Origin: an uncultured Mailhella sp.
Lineage (GTDB): Bacteria > Desulfobacterota > Desulfovibrionia > Desulfovibrionales > Desulfovibrionaceae
Length of the DNA: 64,000 bases
Reading direction: 5' to 3'
NCBI RefSeq assembly: GCF_944324995.1
Contig: NZ_CALUYL010000011.1
Coordinates: 1-64,000 of the forward strand
The notes beneath the pieces were generated by a model that worked only from the letters and a program-made list of their open reading frames with translations, searched no databases and had not been told where the DNA came from. Numbering within the stretch: position 1 is the first letter of the stretch; every line of letters begins with the position of its first letter. Position numbers and translations under genes: made by a program. Of the stretch, positions 34,978 to 42,702 are shown piece by piece.

Positions 34978-36033
34978 CTACTCCTGAACCAGATATTCCG
35001 TGAGAAGAGCGTGAATCCTGCAATGGGCGGGATCCTTGGGCATGCCGTTCCATTCGGAAAGGTCGGAGGTCATGGTGCGCCACGGAATGACGCGGCAGAG
35101 ATTGTTGCACGTCATGCATCCCTCGGGAATGCCCTTGGGAAGCTTTGCCAGCAGCGCCGCCCTGTTCTGCTGGATGCTTTCAAAGTCGTCGTCGATGCTG
35201 CCGAACTTCAGCAGGTCGGCAACGGCCTTGTCTTCGAGCGCGGTTTCATAGCCGGGGTACAGGGAGCCGTCATAGTACATGGCCAGATAGACCACGGAAT
35301 AAAACGTGTCGCTCACACCTTCGCGGCGCATTCTTCCCGGCCCGTCGTTGAAGAAGAACGCGTTTTTCAGTTCGGGATGCTCCTGCATGTGCGCCTGTAT
35401 TCTGGCAAGGGACGCCCGCACCGCGTCTTCGTCGATGTCGGTGAAGAACGCGCCGAAGCGGTCGATGTTGAACACGGCCATGAGGTCGGGAAGATCCTTG
35501 CGGAGTTCGAGGAAGTCAAAAAAGACTTCATCCATGCGATGAATGTTCTTCGCGCTGAACACCGATATGGTTTTGTTGGTGAATCCGTTCTTGTACAAAA
35601 AGCGGATGTTGTTTCTCACGGTTTCATAGGAGTCGGCCTTGCGCGTTTCATTCTGAAAGGCGTAGTCGTACGAGACCACGATATAAATCTGACACTGGTT
35701 GTCGCTTCTCATTCTGCTGAGAATGTCGATATTCTCCTGAGCGAGCGAGCCGTTGGTGATGATATGCACCCGCAGGAGGCAGGGATCGGCCGCGTGCACG
35801 AATTCGGCGATGTCGTTCAGGCGCATGAAGGGTTCGCCGCCGAATATCACCACGACGATGTCCTCTTCGGGCATGACGCTGGTCTTGAGCCATCTGATAT
35901 ACTCCGCAAGGCGGGAAAGATGTTCCACGGACACCCTGGTGACTTCCCTGTTCACGGAGGGTTCGCCGTTTTCAAAGCAGTACGAACACTGATAGTTGCA
36001 GTAGCTTCCGACATTCACTTCTATCTTTATCAT
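34978..36033 (-). CDS. Radical SAM enzyme 2 of the cargo operon
   Basis: A 351-residue radical SAM protein. The 4Fe-4S motif is CNYQCSYC near residue 12 (CxxxCxxC), followed by the GGEP motif (VIFGGEPFMRL) near 68 and the barrel strand HIITNGSL near 95. The C-terminus has a reduced SPASM-like set: CMTCNNLC near 312 and a later HCRIH, while the expected earlier Cys of the auxiliary domain is replaced (SLYPGYE). It may therefore hold one auxiliary cluster or act as a twitch-type partner. Its ATG overlaps the PP-loop stop codon (ATGA). Confidence 0.85.
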   Translation of the reverse strand: MIKIEVNVGSYCNYQCSYCFENGEPSVNREVTRVSVEHLSRLAEYIRWLKTSVMPEEDIVVVIFGGEPFMRLNDIAEFVHAADPCLLRVHIITNGSLAQENIDILSRMRSDNQCQIYIVVSYDYAFQNETRKADSYETVRNNIRFLYKNGFTNKTISVFSAKNIHRMDEVFFDFLELRKDLPDLMAVFNIDRFGAFFTDIDEDAVRASLARIQAHMQEHPELKNAFFFNDGPGRMRREGVSDTFYSVVYLAMYYDGSLYPGYETALEDKAVADLLKFGSIDDDFESIQQNRAALLAKLPKGIPEGCMTCNNLCRVIPWRTMTSDLSEWNGMPKDPAHCRIHALLTEYLVQE

Positions 36034-37151
36034 GCTTGCCTCCGGGCATCGGTTCTCTGATAATCCGAGAGCAGACGTTTCATCATGGCTTCGCGAAGAC
36101 GCGCGGCCTTCTCGTCATCCTCCGGAAGTTCCACGCCGGCGGATTCCACGCGCACGCGTTCCGGGCTCTCCATGGCAATGACGCTCACGGGATAGGTCCA
36201 AAGCTCCCGGGCGTCTCCCTCGCGCTTCATGGGCCACGACGCCTGCTTGCCCTTGTGCAGGCGATAGGCCCTGTCGCCGTTGTACGCAAAAATGTAGTCT
36301 TTGAGCTGCGCCTTGTAGTGTTCCGTATCCTGCTGAGGATACTGATGAAGCACGTCAAAATTGGAAACGCTCCAGGCGTTGAATTCGGGAGTGTCGTAAA
36401 AGGAAAGCATCCGGCCCGTGAGACGCCCGGTAAGCATGACGTCGGTGTACTTCACGAAGTCGTACTTGCAGGAGAAATTCATGAACCACAGAAACTCTCC
36501 GAGCGTCCGCACCGGAAGTCCATAGTGCCGGAAGGCCTCCTCGAACTGCCCCACGGCGTCGTCGAAGCCTATCCAGTCGCGCCAGTCGCGGAAATACCAG
36601 TCGGGATAATTGTGGTTGATCAGGCTGCCGAAGAGCTGATCGGCACACCAGCCGGTCAGGGCGTATCCTTTTTCCATCGCCTGCTGCTGCGCCTTGTCCA
36701 GAGCCCGCCCCGGAAGCACGAAATGCATGGCGACGCCCGAGGCGCGCAGATGCTCGAAGAACGCCGGATACTCTTCCACGGAATACTTGGTATAGACGAC
36801 GTGCAGGCCGCGAAGGCTGCCGCCCGCGTTTTTCAGCATGGCTATGGTCATGGCCGTGCTGTCCACGCCGCCGGAGCAGAAAAGGTACAGGTCCCGGCCT
36901 TCACGGCGGGATTTGTTCCAAAGTTCCGCGGCCCGCTCGTCCATGACATCCCTGAGGGGCTTCGAGAAGGTCGCCTCGTACATGTTCAGGTGCGGCTCGT
37001 ACAGGTTGTACGGAGAAAAGCGGTTCAGAAAGCCGAAACGGTCCCGCAGCGCGTAATATCCCGTTTTGCCCGCAAACACGGAAAGCGCGTCCGTGTGACC
37101 GTCGGGCCACGCGAGCATGTGATGAGAAGAAAGAAGAAAGAGCGTCCGCAT
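36030..37151 (-). CDS. PP-loop ATPase (asparagine-synthase/QueC-like) of the cargo operon
   Basis: A 373-residue protein with an ATP-pyrophosphatase loop LFCSGGVDSTAMTIAML near residue 92 (SGGxDS). The N-terminal ~85 residues are not an amidotransferase domain (no Cys2), so it is not a full asparagine synthetase. Such enzymes adenylate a carboxylate or carbonyl for amide, nitrile or thio chemistry. Its start is two bases after the stop of radical SAM 1, and its end overlaps radical SAM 2. I infer that it activates a group on the same substrate the radical enzymes act on. The substrate is unknown. Confidence 0.82.
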   Translation of the reverse strand: MRTLFLLSSHHMLAWPDGHTDALSVFAGKTGYYALRDRFGFLNRFSPYNLYEPHLNMYEATFSKPLRDVMDERAAELWNKSRREGRDLYLFCSGGVDSTAMTIAMLKNAGGSLRGLHVVYTKYSVEEYPAFFEHLRASGVAMHFVLPGRALDKAQQQAMEKGYALTGWCADQLFGSLINHNYPDWYFRDWRDWIGFDDAVGQFEEAFRHYGLPVRTLGEFLWFMNFSCKYDFVKYTDVMLTGRLTGRMLSFYDTPEFNAWSVSNFDVLHQYPQQDTEHYKAQLKDYIFAYNGDRAYRLHKGKQASWPMKREGDARELWTYPVSVIAMESPERVRVESAGVELPEDDEKAARLREAMMKRLLSDYQRTDARRQA

Positions 37152-37153
37152 GG

Positions 37154-38368
37154 TCACGCCTCCAGCCTTTTCACGCCAAGAAGCTGGCCGCCCGTGAGCA
37201 TGTTCACGGCCATGGAAAGCGCAGGGAACCACTTGTGCCACTGAATGCGGCAGTTCACCTCGTCGTACTTCTCCGGCGTGCCGAGGCATCCGCCGCCGCA
37301 GAACATGCGCATCACGCAGTCCATGCAGGCGCGCTCGCGCCGACTCTCCAGCACCGCGAGCTTCACGGGCACGCGCGGCCCCTCAAGCGTTCCCATATGC
37401 AGATTGCCGCCCCTCTCATCCTCATGTTTTCCGGCAAAGGAATGACAGGCCCAGACGTTGCCGGTGATGTCCACATTCAAAGAAAGTGCGCCGGGCTGAG
37501 CGTTCTGACAGCCGCCGAATCCGCCGGTCCGCCCCAGGCTTCGGAGAAAACTCTTTGCGGCCTGAACATAGGCATGGGCGAAGCGCCGTCCTCTTCCGAT
37601 GAAGAGCTCGCGGCAGCAGTCCAGCGAAAAGGCGTACAGCTCCTTTTCCGAAAGCGCCCACGCGGCGCTCGCCTCATCGCCGACCATGAGCATCTGCACG
37701 TCGCCGATGGCCCACTCTTCCGAGCCGAGGCGCTCATCCATGAAGTCGATGAAGCGGGAGACAAGCGGATTTTTCCTGTGGAACACCGGATTCACCGACC
37801 AGTGATGACGGGCCACGCCGTCCTTCAGCGCCTCAAGCGCAAAGGAACCGGGAGCGAGCACATCGCTTTCGTCTCTCGCACTCTGCCCCGACCCGTCGTA
37901 GGAAAAGCCCACGCCGACATGATTGTCGTGCAGCCAGGCGAGATTTTCCTCGTTGAGCAGCGCGCCGTTCGAGCAGATGCCCAGGAGTGTGCGGGGCTTC
38001 ACGTCTCTGAGACCGGCGGCGAGTTCCTTCATCATGTCGAAATACAAAAGAGGCTCCCCGCCCCAGAACAGGACGCGCGCCGCGTCCACATGGCAAAAAT
38101 GCCTGTCGCAGTAGTCGCGCACGCCTCTGACGAAGGCATCCAGACGGAGCGGAGAGAAGATTTCCTTTTTCATGTCGGCCTGACAGCAGTAGCCGCATCT
38201 GTAGTTGCACGCCGTGCCCATGACGATGTTGATTCTGAGCTCCTCGCCGTCCCGCTGACCCATGATGAAGTTCGGCGGAACCCCGGCTCCGTCAAGGGTG
38301 TTGAGTCTGCTGTCGTAGGCGAGTCTGAGCGTTCCGGACGCATGTCCGACTTCAAAGACATATTTCAT
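37154..38368 (-). CDS. SPASM-domain radical SAM peptide maturase
   Basis: A 404-residue radical SAM enzyme. The cluster motif CNYRCGYC lies near residue 54, followed by FWGGEPLLYFD near 101. The C-terminal SPASM domain is complete: one Cys, then GNVWAC, then CMDCVMRMFCGGGC (CX2CX5CX3C) and a last Cys in VNCRIQW. Enzymes of this build modify ribosomal peptides (thioethers, C-C and C-O bonds) or act as sulfatase maturases. It starts 10 bp after a tail-fibre-like gene with a CxxC ladder, the natural candidate substrate. The ribosome site is weak (GAGAAG). Confidence 0.9.
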   Translation of the reverse strand: MKYVFEVGHASGTLRLAYDSRLNTLDGAGVPPNFIMGQRDGEELRINIVMGTACNYRCGYCCQADMKKEIFSPLRLDAFVRGVRDYCDRHFCHVDAARVLFWGGEPLLYFDMMKELAAGLRDVKPRTLLGICSNGALLNEENLAWLHDNHVGVGFSYDGSGQSARDESDVLAPGSFALEALKDGVARHHWSVNPVFHRKNPLVSRFIDFMDERLGSEEWAIGDVQMLMVGDEASAAWALSEKELYAFSLDCCRELFIGRGRRFAHAYVQAAKSFLRSLGRTGGFGGCQNAQPGALSLNVDITGNVWACHSFAGKHEDERGGNLHMGTLEGPRVPVKLAVLESRRERACMDCVMRMFCGGGCLGTPEKYDEVNCRIQWHKWFPALSMAVNMLTGGQLLGVKRLEA

Positions 38369-38378
38369 GTTTCACTTC

Positions 38379-38873
38379 TCAACAGTTGCAGTTGCAGTTG
38401 GAGGAGGTGCAGCGGCAGTTGCAATACGTGCAGTAGGAGCAGTAGGTGCACCAGCCGCTGCAATGGGTGCAGTAGGTGCAGTGCGTGTTGGCATCCCCGG
38501 GAAGTGTAATATTTCGCGTTGCGGCGGACGTCACTCTTCCTTTGGCGTCCACGGTAAAGTACGGCACGGTGAAGGTTCCGCCGTGCGCCGGGCTCGCGTT
38601 GCCGGTCGGGCCATAGTTTCCGGCGGTCACGCCGCTTGCGGAGACGCCCGTATTCGCCGTGCTCTGGGCCGCCTGGGCCGCACTTGCGGCTTCATCCGCC
38701 GCGCTCTGGGCCGAGCTCACGTCTTTCTGCAGGGCGTCGCTTTCCGCCTTCACGTCCGCCATGAGCTGACGAAGGGCGTTGTTGAGGCCGGAAGGCGGGC
38801 AGCCCTCGGCAATGTTGATGCCCGAAATCGTGGTGTTCAGATCCGGGTTGGTATTGTAGCTGGATACGGCCAT
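38379..38873 (-). CDS. Tail-fibre-like protein with C-terminal cysteine ladder (1), candidate maturase substrate
   Basis: A 164-residue protein. The N-terminal ~50 residues match phage tail-fibre attachment domains (GINIAEGCPPSGLNNALRQL). An Ala/Ser-rich helix (about 50-95), then a fibre-type strand region (VPYFTVDAKGRVTSAATR). The last ~37 residues hold 13 cysteines in a CxxC rhythm: THCTYCTHCSGWC, then CTYCSYCTYC and an Asn/Ser/Arg-Cys tail. The ladder is preceded by LPGDAN, possibly a leader/core border. GGAG lies 8 nt upstream of the ATG. The cysteine tail and adjacent radical SAM gene suggest a RiPP-like substrate; metal binding or disulfide cross-linking are alternatives. Confidence 0.8.
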   Translation of the reverse strand: MAVSSYNTNPDLNTTISGINIAEGCPPSGLNNALRQLMADVKAESDALQKDVSSAQSAADEAASAAQAAQSTANTGVSASGVTAGNYGPTGNASPAHGGTFTVPYFTVDAKGRVTSAATRNITLPGDANTHCTYCTHCSGWCTYCSYCTYCNCRCTSSNCNCNC

Positions 38874-38886
38874 GCCTTAATCTCCT

Positions 38887-39357
38887 TCACAGGCAATACG
38901 AAGTGCAGTGCGTGCAGTAGGTGCAGTGCGCACACCAGCCGCTGCAATGGGTGCAATAGGTGCAGTGCGTGTTGGCGTCGGCAGGAAGCGTTACGGTTCT
39001 TGTTGCGGCAGCCGTTATCCTGCCTTTCGCATTCACGGTAAAAAAAGGAACCTGAAAGGACTGCTGATGCCCCGGAGAGACGTTGCCGGGCGGGCCATAG
39101 CTTCCGGCGGCCACGCCGCTTGCGGCAACTGACGCATCGGCCGTGCTCTGGGCCGCCCGGGCCGCGCTTGCGGCTTCCTCCGCCGAGGTCTTTGCCAGAC
39201 TCAGCTTTTCCCGCAGAGCGTCGCTTTCGGCCTTCACGTCCGCCATGAGCTGACGGACGGCGTTGTTCACGCCCGCCGGCGGACAGCCCTCGGCGATGTT
39301 GATGCCCGAAATCGTGGTGTTCAGATCCGGGTTGGCATTGTAGTTTGATACGGCCAT
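38887..39357 (-). CDS. Tail-fibre-like protein with C-terminal cysteine ladder (2)
   Basis: A 156-residue paralogue of the protein at 38379 and first gene of the cargo operon. It has the same fibre-type N-terminus (GINIAEGCPPAGVNNAVRQL), the same strand region (VPFFTVNAKGRITAAATR) and a shorter ladder with eight cysteines: THCTYCTHCSGWC is identical, then AHCTYCTHCTSYCL. AGGAGGG precedes ATG 39357; codons upstream in frame are non-coding spacer. Two substrates with a constant first half and variable second half of the ladder are encoded side by side. Confidence 0.8.
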   Translation of the reverse strand: MAVSNYNANPDLNTTISGINIAEGCPPAGVNNAVRQLMADVKAESDALREKLSLAKTSAEEAASAARAAQSTADASVAASGVAAGSYGPPGNVSPGHQQSFQVPFFTVNAKGRITAAATRTVTLPADANTHCTYCTHCSGWCAHCTYCTHCTSYCL

Positions 39358-39561
39358 GAACCCTCCTTTTTCACGAACATGACACAGGCGCAGAGCGCGG
39401 CACAGAAAAAGCGGGGAATGGCGCGGCCCGGGACGGACGCGACAGGAAAGCACGCAGGAAGGAAGCGGCGCGGAACCGGCGCGGCAAGGAAACGGCCCGG
39501 CGGGAAGCCGGAGCCGCAGGAAAAGCCGACGCCCGGCCCCGCCGCCCCGGAAGCACAGCGC
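39358..39561. other. Purine-biased spacer before the cargo operon
   Basis: No gene is supported. Plus-strand purine-rich sequence contains the word GCGCAGAGCGCGGCACA, close to words in the porin spacers. It must contain the cargo promoter if the terminator at 39562 is efficient, but no convincing -35/-10 pair is visible. Confidence 0.5.
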
Positions 39562-39590
39562 AAAAAAAGAGCGGCGGGTTTCCCCGCCGC
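39562..39590 (-). terminator. Terminator after the major capsid gene
   Basis: On the minus strand GCGGCGGG/CCCGCCGC with a GAAA tetraloop is followed by TCTTTTTTT. It lies 21 bp past the capsid stop codon and separates the head genes from the cargo operon. Confidence 0.92.
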
Positions 39591-39610
39591 CCACATGGAA
39601 AAGGACGCCG

Positions 39611-40567
39611 TTACGCCGACTTGAGATCGGCCAGCACGCCGGAAGAGGCGTCGTTTCTGGCTTCGAGCGTGCATTCCACAAGCACATGGCCCTTCAGGCT
39701 GTCGCCGGTGACGGCGAGACGCTCCTCGCGGAAGCCGCGCAGATACGCCACCTTCCAGTACTGAGGATCGAGCACGAAGGCGCAGGTCTTGGAGAAGGAC
39801 TCGAAGGCCTGCACGCGGTTCGGCACGAGCTTGAGGGAACCGAAGTCGGAAACGTACACGTCGATGACCGCGGTCGCCTTCTTTCTTTCGGCCTTTTCAA
39901 TCTTGGTCGCGCCGCCGGAAAGCACCTCGCTCATCTTCACGCGGATGTCGGGCGCCATCATGATGCGGTCGGGGTTGCCGCCCGCGTTGTACACGGCCGT
40001 GAGCAGATTCTTGAGCATGGCTTCCGTGGGAACGCGCGCCGTGCCAGCCGTACACGCTTCCGAAGTCGTGGCCTTTGCGCCGCTGTCGCCCCCTGCGTAG
40101 TTGGTCTGCATCCAGCAGGGAAGGCCGGTCATGAGGCGGCCTTCACTGGAGCCGTTGTCCGCGCGGGCAAGCTTGTTCTGCAAAAGCGCGTATTCCACGT
40201 CCTTCTTGAGTTCCTTGGTGCGAAGGGCCATCTGATAGGCGTACTGCCTGTTCACGCCCGCCTGCTTCACGGCCTGCGCCGTGCCGGAAACGTTGATGGC
40301 CTTCTTGAGAATCTGCGTCTTGTTGGAAAGTTCCGTGGTGCTGCTTTCGGAAAACGTCGTGGTATCCGCGCCTTCGAGCACGGAATTCTCGGCCGGACTC
40401 GCCAGCGTGTCGGTCTGCCACTCGTGCAGCGTCTGGCTCGCCTCGCTTTTCCCGCACATGGAGAGAAAAGGCGTGTCCGTAGGGGCAACGTTGAAAATGG
40501 TGTTCATCAGATCGCGGGGCTTGCCCTTGATGCCCGCGTCCTTGAGCTGACCGGAAACGGTAGCCAT
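39611..40567 (-). CDS. Phage major capsid protein (SU10/DUF5309 type)
   Basis: A 318-residue protein with the pattern of SU10-like capsid proteins: an early DLMNTIFNVAPTDTPFLSM segment, HEWQTDTLASP near residue 47, a helix-rich middle (ELKKDVEYALLQNKLA), and a C-terminal block (FVLDPQYWKVAYLRGFREE). These proteins take the HK97 fold and form the head shell. ATG 40567 has AAGGAGG upstream. It follows the scaffold gene by 10 bp. Confidence 0.88.
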   Translation of the reverse strand: MATVSGQLKDAGIKGKPRDLMNTIFNVAPTDTPFLSMCGKSEASQTLHEWQTDTLASPAENSVLEGADTTTFSESSTTELSNKTQILKKAINVSGTAQAVKQAGVNRQYAYQMALRTKELKKDVEYALLQNKLARADNGSSEGRLMTGLPCWMQTNYAGGDSGAKATTSEACTAGTARVPTEAMLKNLLTAVYNAGGNPDRIMMAPDIRVKMSEVLSGGATKIEKAERKKATAVIDVYVSDFGSLKLVPNRVQAFESFSKTCAFVLDPQYWKVAYLRGFREERLAVTGDSLKGHVLVECTLEARNDASSGVLADLKSA

Positions 40568-40577
40568 AACAACCTCC

Positions 40578-41543
40578 TTACATTTCTGCTTCGAACAGGG
40601 CCGCGAGCGCGTCCGTGCTGTTCGGGTTCCTGGAAAGCAGGGCGCGCGCCCTTTTCGCCCTGTCGCCGGCGTCGGCCTGCGCCGCGCCCCGCGGGCTCTG
40701 CACCCGGGGCGCTTCCGCCACCTTTTTCGCGGCGCTGGCGCGCCTGGCCTGCATTCTGTCGTAGAGCATGGCCTTGGCGACAAACTTCACCTCATAGCCC
40801 CGGGACAGCCCGTTGACCACCTCGGGCGGGCATCCCTGCTCCTGCATGTATTTCGCCACGTCGGAAGCAAAGGTTCTGCTGTCGAATCCGGCGCCCATGA
40901 GCGCCCTGATTTCCGGCTGCACCTGCGCAAACTCGGAAGCCATCCTGTGCTGCGCTTCCTGCGCCCTCTGCGCTTCATAGAGATTCGCGGCCTGCGCAAC
41001 ACCCTGCTGCACCCGCTGAATGGCTCCCATGCGCGCGTTGTACGCCTGCTGGAGCTTGATGCAGGTTGCAGGATCGCTCTGCGCAAGGCCGTTCCAGTCC
41101 ACGCCGCCGTACTCGCCTTCCACGATCTGCTTCATGGTTGCGAGCGCCTGCTGAATCTGCGCGTTCGCGGCCACGGCAAAACGCTCCTGCTGCTGCCGGG
41201 CGGCCTGCCGTTCCTGCTCCGCCTGCGCCGCGGCCTGCGCATGCGCTTCTTCCCGCGCGTGCACGGCGCTGCGAACTTCCGGCGTCATGCCCTGCCACAG
41301 GGCCTCTTCAAAGCCTTCCGGCCTGGGAATGTCGGACGCGGTGTCCTGTTCTCCTTCGTCCGGCGCCTCAGACTGCGGCCCCGCAGGCTCCTCACCTTCC
41401 TCGCCTTCATCCCAAGGCTGATTCCCGCCGTCTTCGGCAGCTTCCTCCTCCGCGAACATTTCGGCGACGGAATCCACATCGTACACGCCTTCTTCGGCGC
41501 TCCCGCCGACGTCTCCGCCGAGTTCTCTGGGTTCTTCGTTCAT
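40578..41543 (-). CDS. Phage head scaffolding protein
   Basis: A 321-residue, highly acidic N-terminal half (about 1-75, rich in Glu/Asp/Gly), a long Gln/Ala coiled-coil middle (EQERQAARQQQERFAVAANA) and a basic C-terminus (GDRAKRARALLSRNPN). This layout and the position directly before the capsid gene are typical of scaffolds that guide procapsid assembly. The ATG overlaps the previous stop (ATGA). Confidence 0.8.
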   Translation of the reverse strand: MNEEPRELGGDVGGSAEEGVYDVDSVAEMFAEEEAAEDGGNQPWDEGEEGEEPAGPQSEAPDEGEQDTASDIPRPEGFEEALWQGMTPEVRSAVHAREEAHAQAAAQAEQERQAARQQQERFAVAANAQIQQALATMKQIVEGEYGGVDWNGLAQSDPATCIKLQQAYNARMGAIQRVQQGVAQAANLYEAQRAQEAQHRMASEFAQVQPEIRALMGAGFDSRTFASDVAKYMQEQGCPPEVVNGLSRGYEVKFVAKAMLYDRMQARRASAAKKVAEAPRVQSPRGAAQADAGDRAKRARALLSRNPNSTDALAALFEAEM

Positions 41544-41815
41544 TTCTTCCCCTTTGCGGCTTCCAGCGCCGCGTTCAATACCTCATCCTTACCCTGCTCA
41601 CGAAGCGCGGCACACTGCAATGCGTCGAAAAGTTCCTTCTTCACGGCGGCAAGCGCCCGCTGCATGTGCCACCACTCCTCACGCTTCACACTGTCCGCAC
41701 AGGCGCGCCACGCCTGCACATACCTTGCGTCCAGACGGGCAAAGGCCTGCCGGAACACCCGGCTTTGCAGAACGCGTCCGGCTTCCAGCGCGTCCATTCG
41801 TTCCTCATGCGTCAC
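41540..41815 (-). CDS. Small helical phage protein between effector and scaffold
   Basis: A 91-residue helical protein rich in Ala, Arg and Glu (RVLQSRVFRQAFARLDARY), not recognised by function. Similar small genes lie between portal and scaffold in SU10-like genomes. It overlaps both neighbours by four bases, so all three are translationally coupled. Confidence 0.65.
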   Translation of the reverse strand: MTHEERMDALEAGRVLQSRVFRQAFARLDARYVQAWRACADSVKREEWWHMQRALAAVKKELFDALQCAALREQGKDEVLNAALEAAKGKK

Positions 41816-42702
41816 TCTTTTTCTCCCATGAAGTAGTCAAGCAGGCCTCCCAGCTTGTCCACGCCGCAGGAAACCGCAGGCGCAAGCAGGGCCGCGGCCG
41901 CCTTCCCCGCTTTTGTCGGCACGCCGATTGGAGCCGTCAGCATATCGACGGGATCAAAAAGCGGCGTTTCCAGACCCGGCTCCGTGTTCACATATCCCGG
42001 AGCATCGGCAGGCCATAAGGCCAGCCCTGCACCTGTACCCGCGCCCGCTATGGCGGGTGCTTGCAGCTTGAGCTTTTTTAACTGTTCCTGTAAGGTATGT
42101 TCAAAAGGGGTGCTGACAGCAGAAATGGGACCGCTGCCAACCTGCACCGCAGGCATCTTCATCAGTGAAGGTGAGAATATGGAGGAGTTCGGCCCGCCCT
42201 CCCAGTACCCTCTTTTCTTCAACAAATTCTCCACCTTTGAGGTTTTCGGATCGTACATGGTAACGGTTTGAAAACCTTTTTTGTATGGCAAAATAGGCAT
42301 ATACCATGACCTATCCTGCTTGCCCGCAGGATTCCACAACGCCTCTTTTGCTATCGGATTTTTTCCAAGAACATTTGGAATAAGTACCGTATCCGGTGAA
42401 TCGTAAATCCCCCGATATCCTTCAGCTATCTGTTCCGACGTCCAATTATCTTTCTTAACACGCTGGATAAGCCCATGATTATTGAAATAGCCATAGTTTC
42501 CGCCATATTCGGCCGAATTTTTCAAAGCAGTTGCCGCATTCGGACTTTCCAGTGTTCCTGCTTTGCTTCCTCCATATTTTCGGCCTGCAATGGCCTTTTT
42601 TACTACGTCCAGAATATCCGGTCTTACTGCGCCTTCCGCATCATCCGGCTGTGAAGAAGCGGCAATAAGCCCCAGCAGGCCGCCGAGCGCCTTCCTATCC
42701 AT
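41812..42702 (-). CDS. Second polyvalent-type effector, between portal and scaffold
   Basis: A 296-residue protein. It starts MDRKALGGLLGLIAASSQPD and ends VDKLGGLLDYFMGEKE, with the same hydrophobic LGGLL motif at both ends as the effector at 26243. The centre (about 30-180) may be a toxin-type module of the RelE/Barnase-like fold (SWYMPILPYKKGFQTVTMYD; GYWEGGPNSSIFSPSL). Fragments of this gene occur in the mosaic at 29590 and the cassette at 32137. ATG 42702 overlaps the portal stop by one base (TGATG) and has AGGGGG six bases upstream. An internal virion protein injected at infection is the best guess. Confidence 0.6.
   Translation of the reverse strand: MDRKALGGLLGLIAASSQPDDAEGAVRPDILDVVKKAIAGRKYGGSKAGTLESPNAATALKNSAEYGGNYGYFNNHGLIQRVKKDNWTSEQIAEGYRGIYDSPDTVLIPNVLGKNPIAKEALWNPAGKQDRSWYMPILPYKKGFQTVTMYDPKTSKVENLLKKRGYWEGGPNSSIFSPSLMKMPAVQVGSGPISAVSTPFEHTLQEQLKKLKLQAPAIAGAGTGAGLALWPADAPGYVNTEPGLETPLFDPVDMLTAPIGVPTKAGKAAAALLAPAVSCGVDKLGGLLDYFMGEKE

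Noticed and set aside
36030..37151. PP-loop protein as asparagine synthetase
   Set aside because: No N-terminal glutaminase domain with Cys2 is present and the protein is too short; only the ATP-binding half is supported.
38379..39357. Diversity-generating retroelement acting on the fibre-like genes
   Set aside because: No reverse transcriptase gene or template repeat lies nearby; the ladder differences look like repeat slippage, not adenine-specific mutation.
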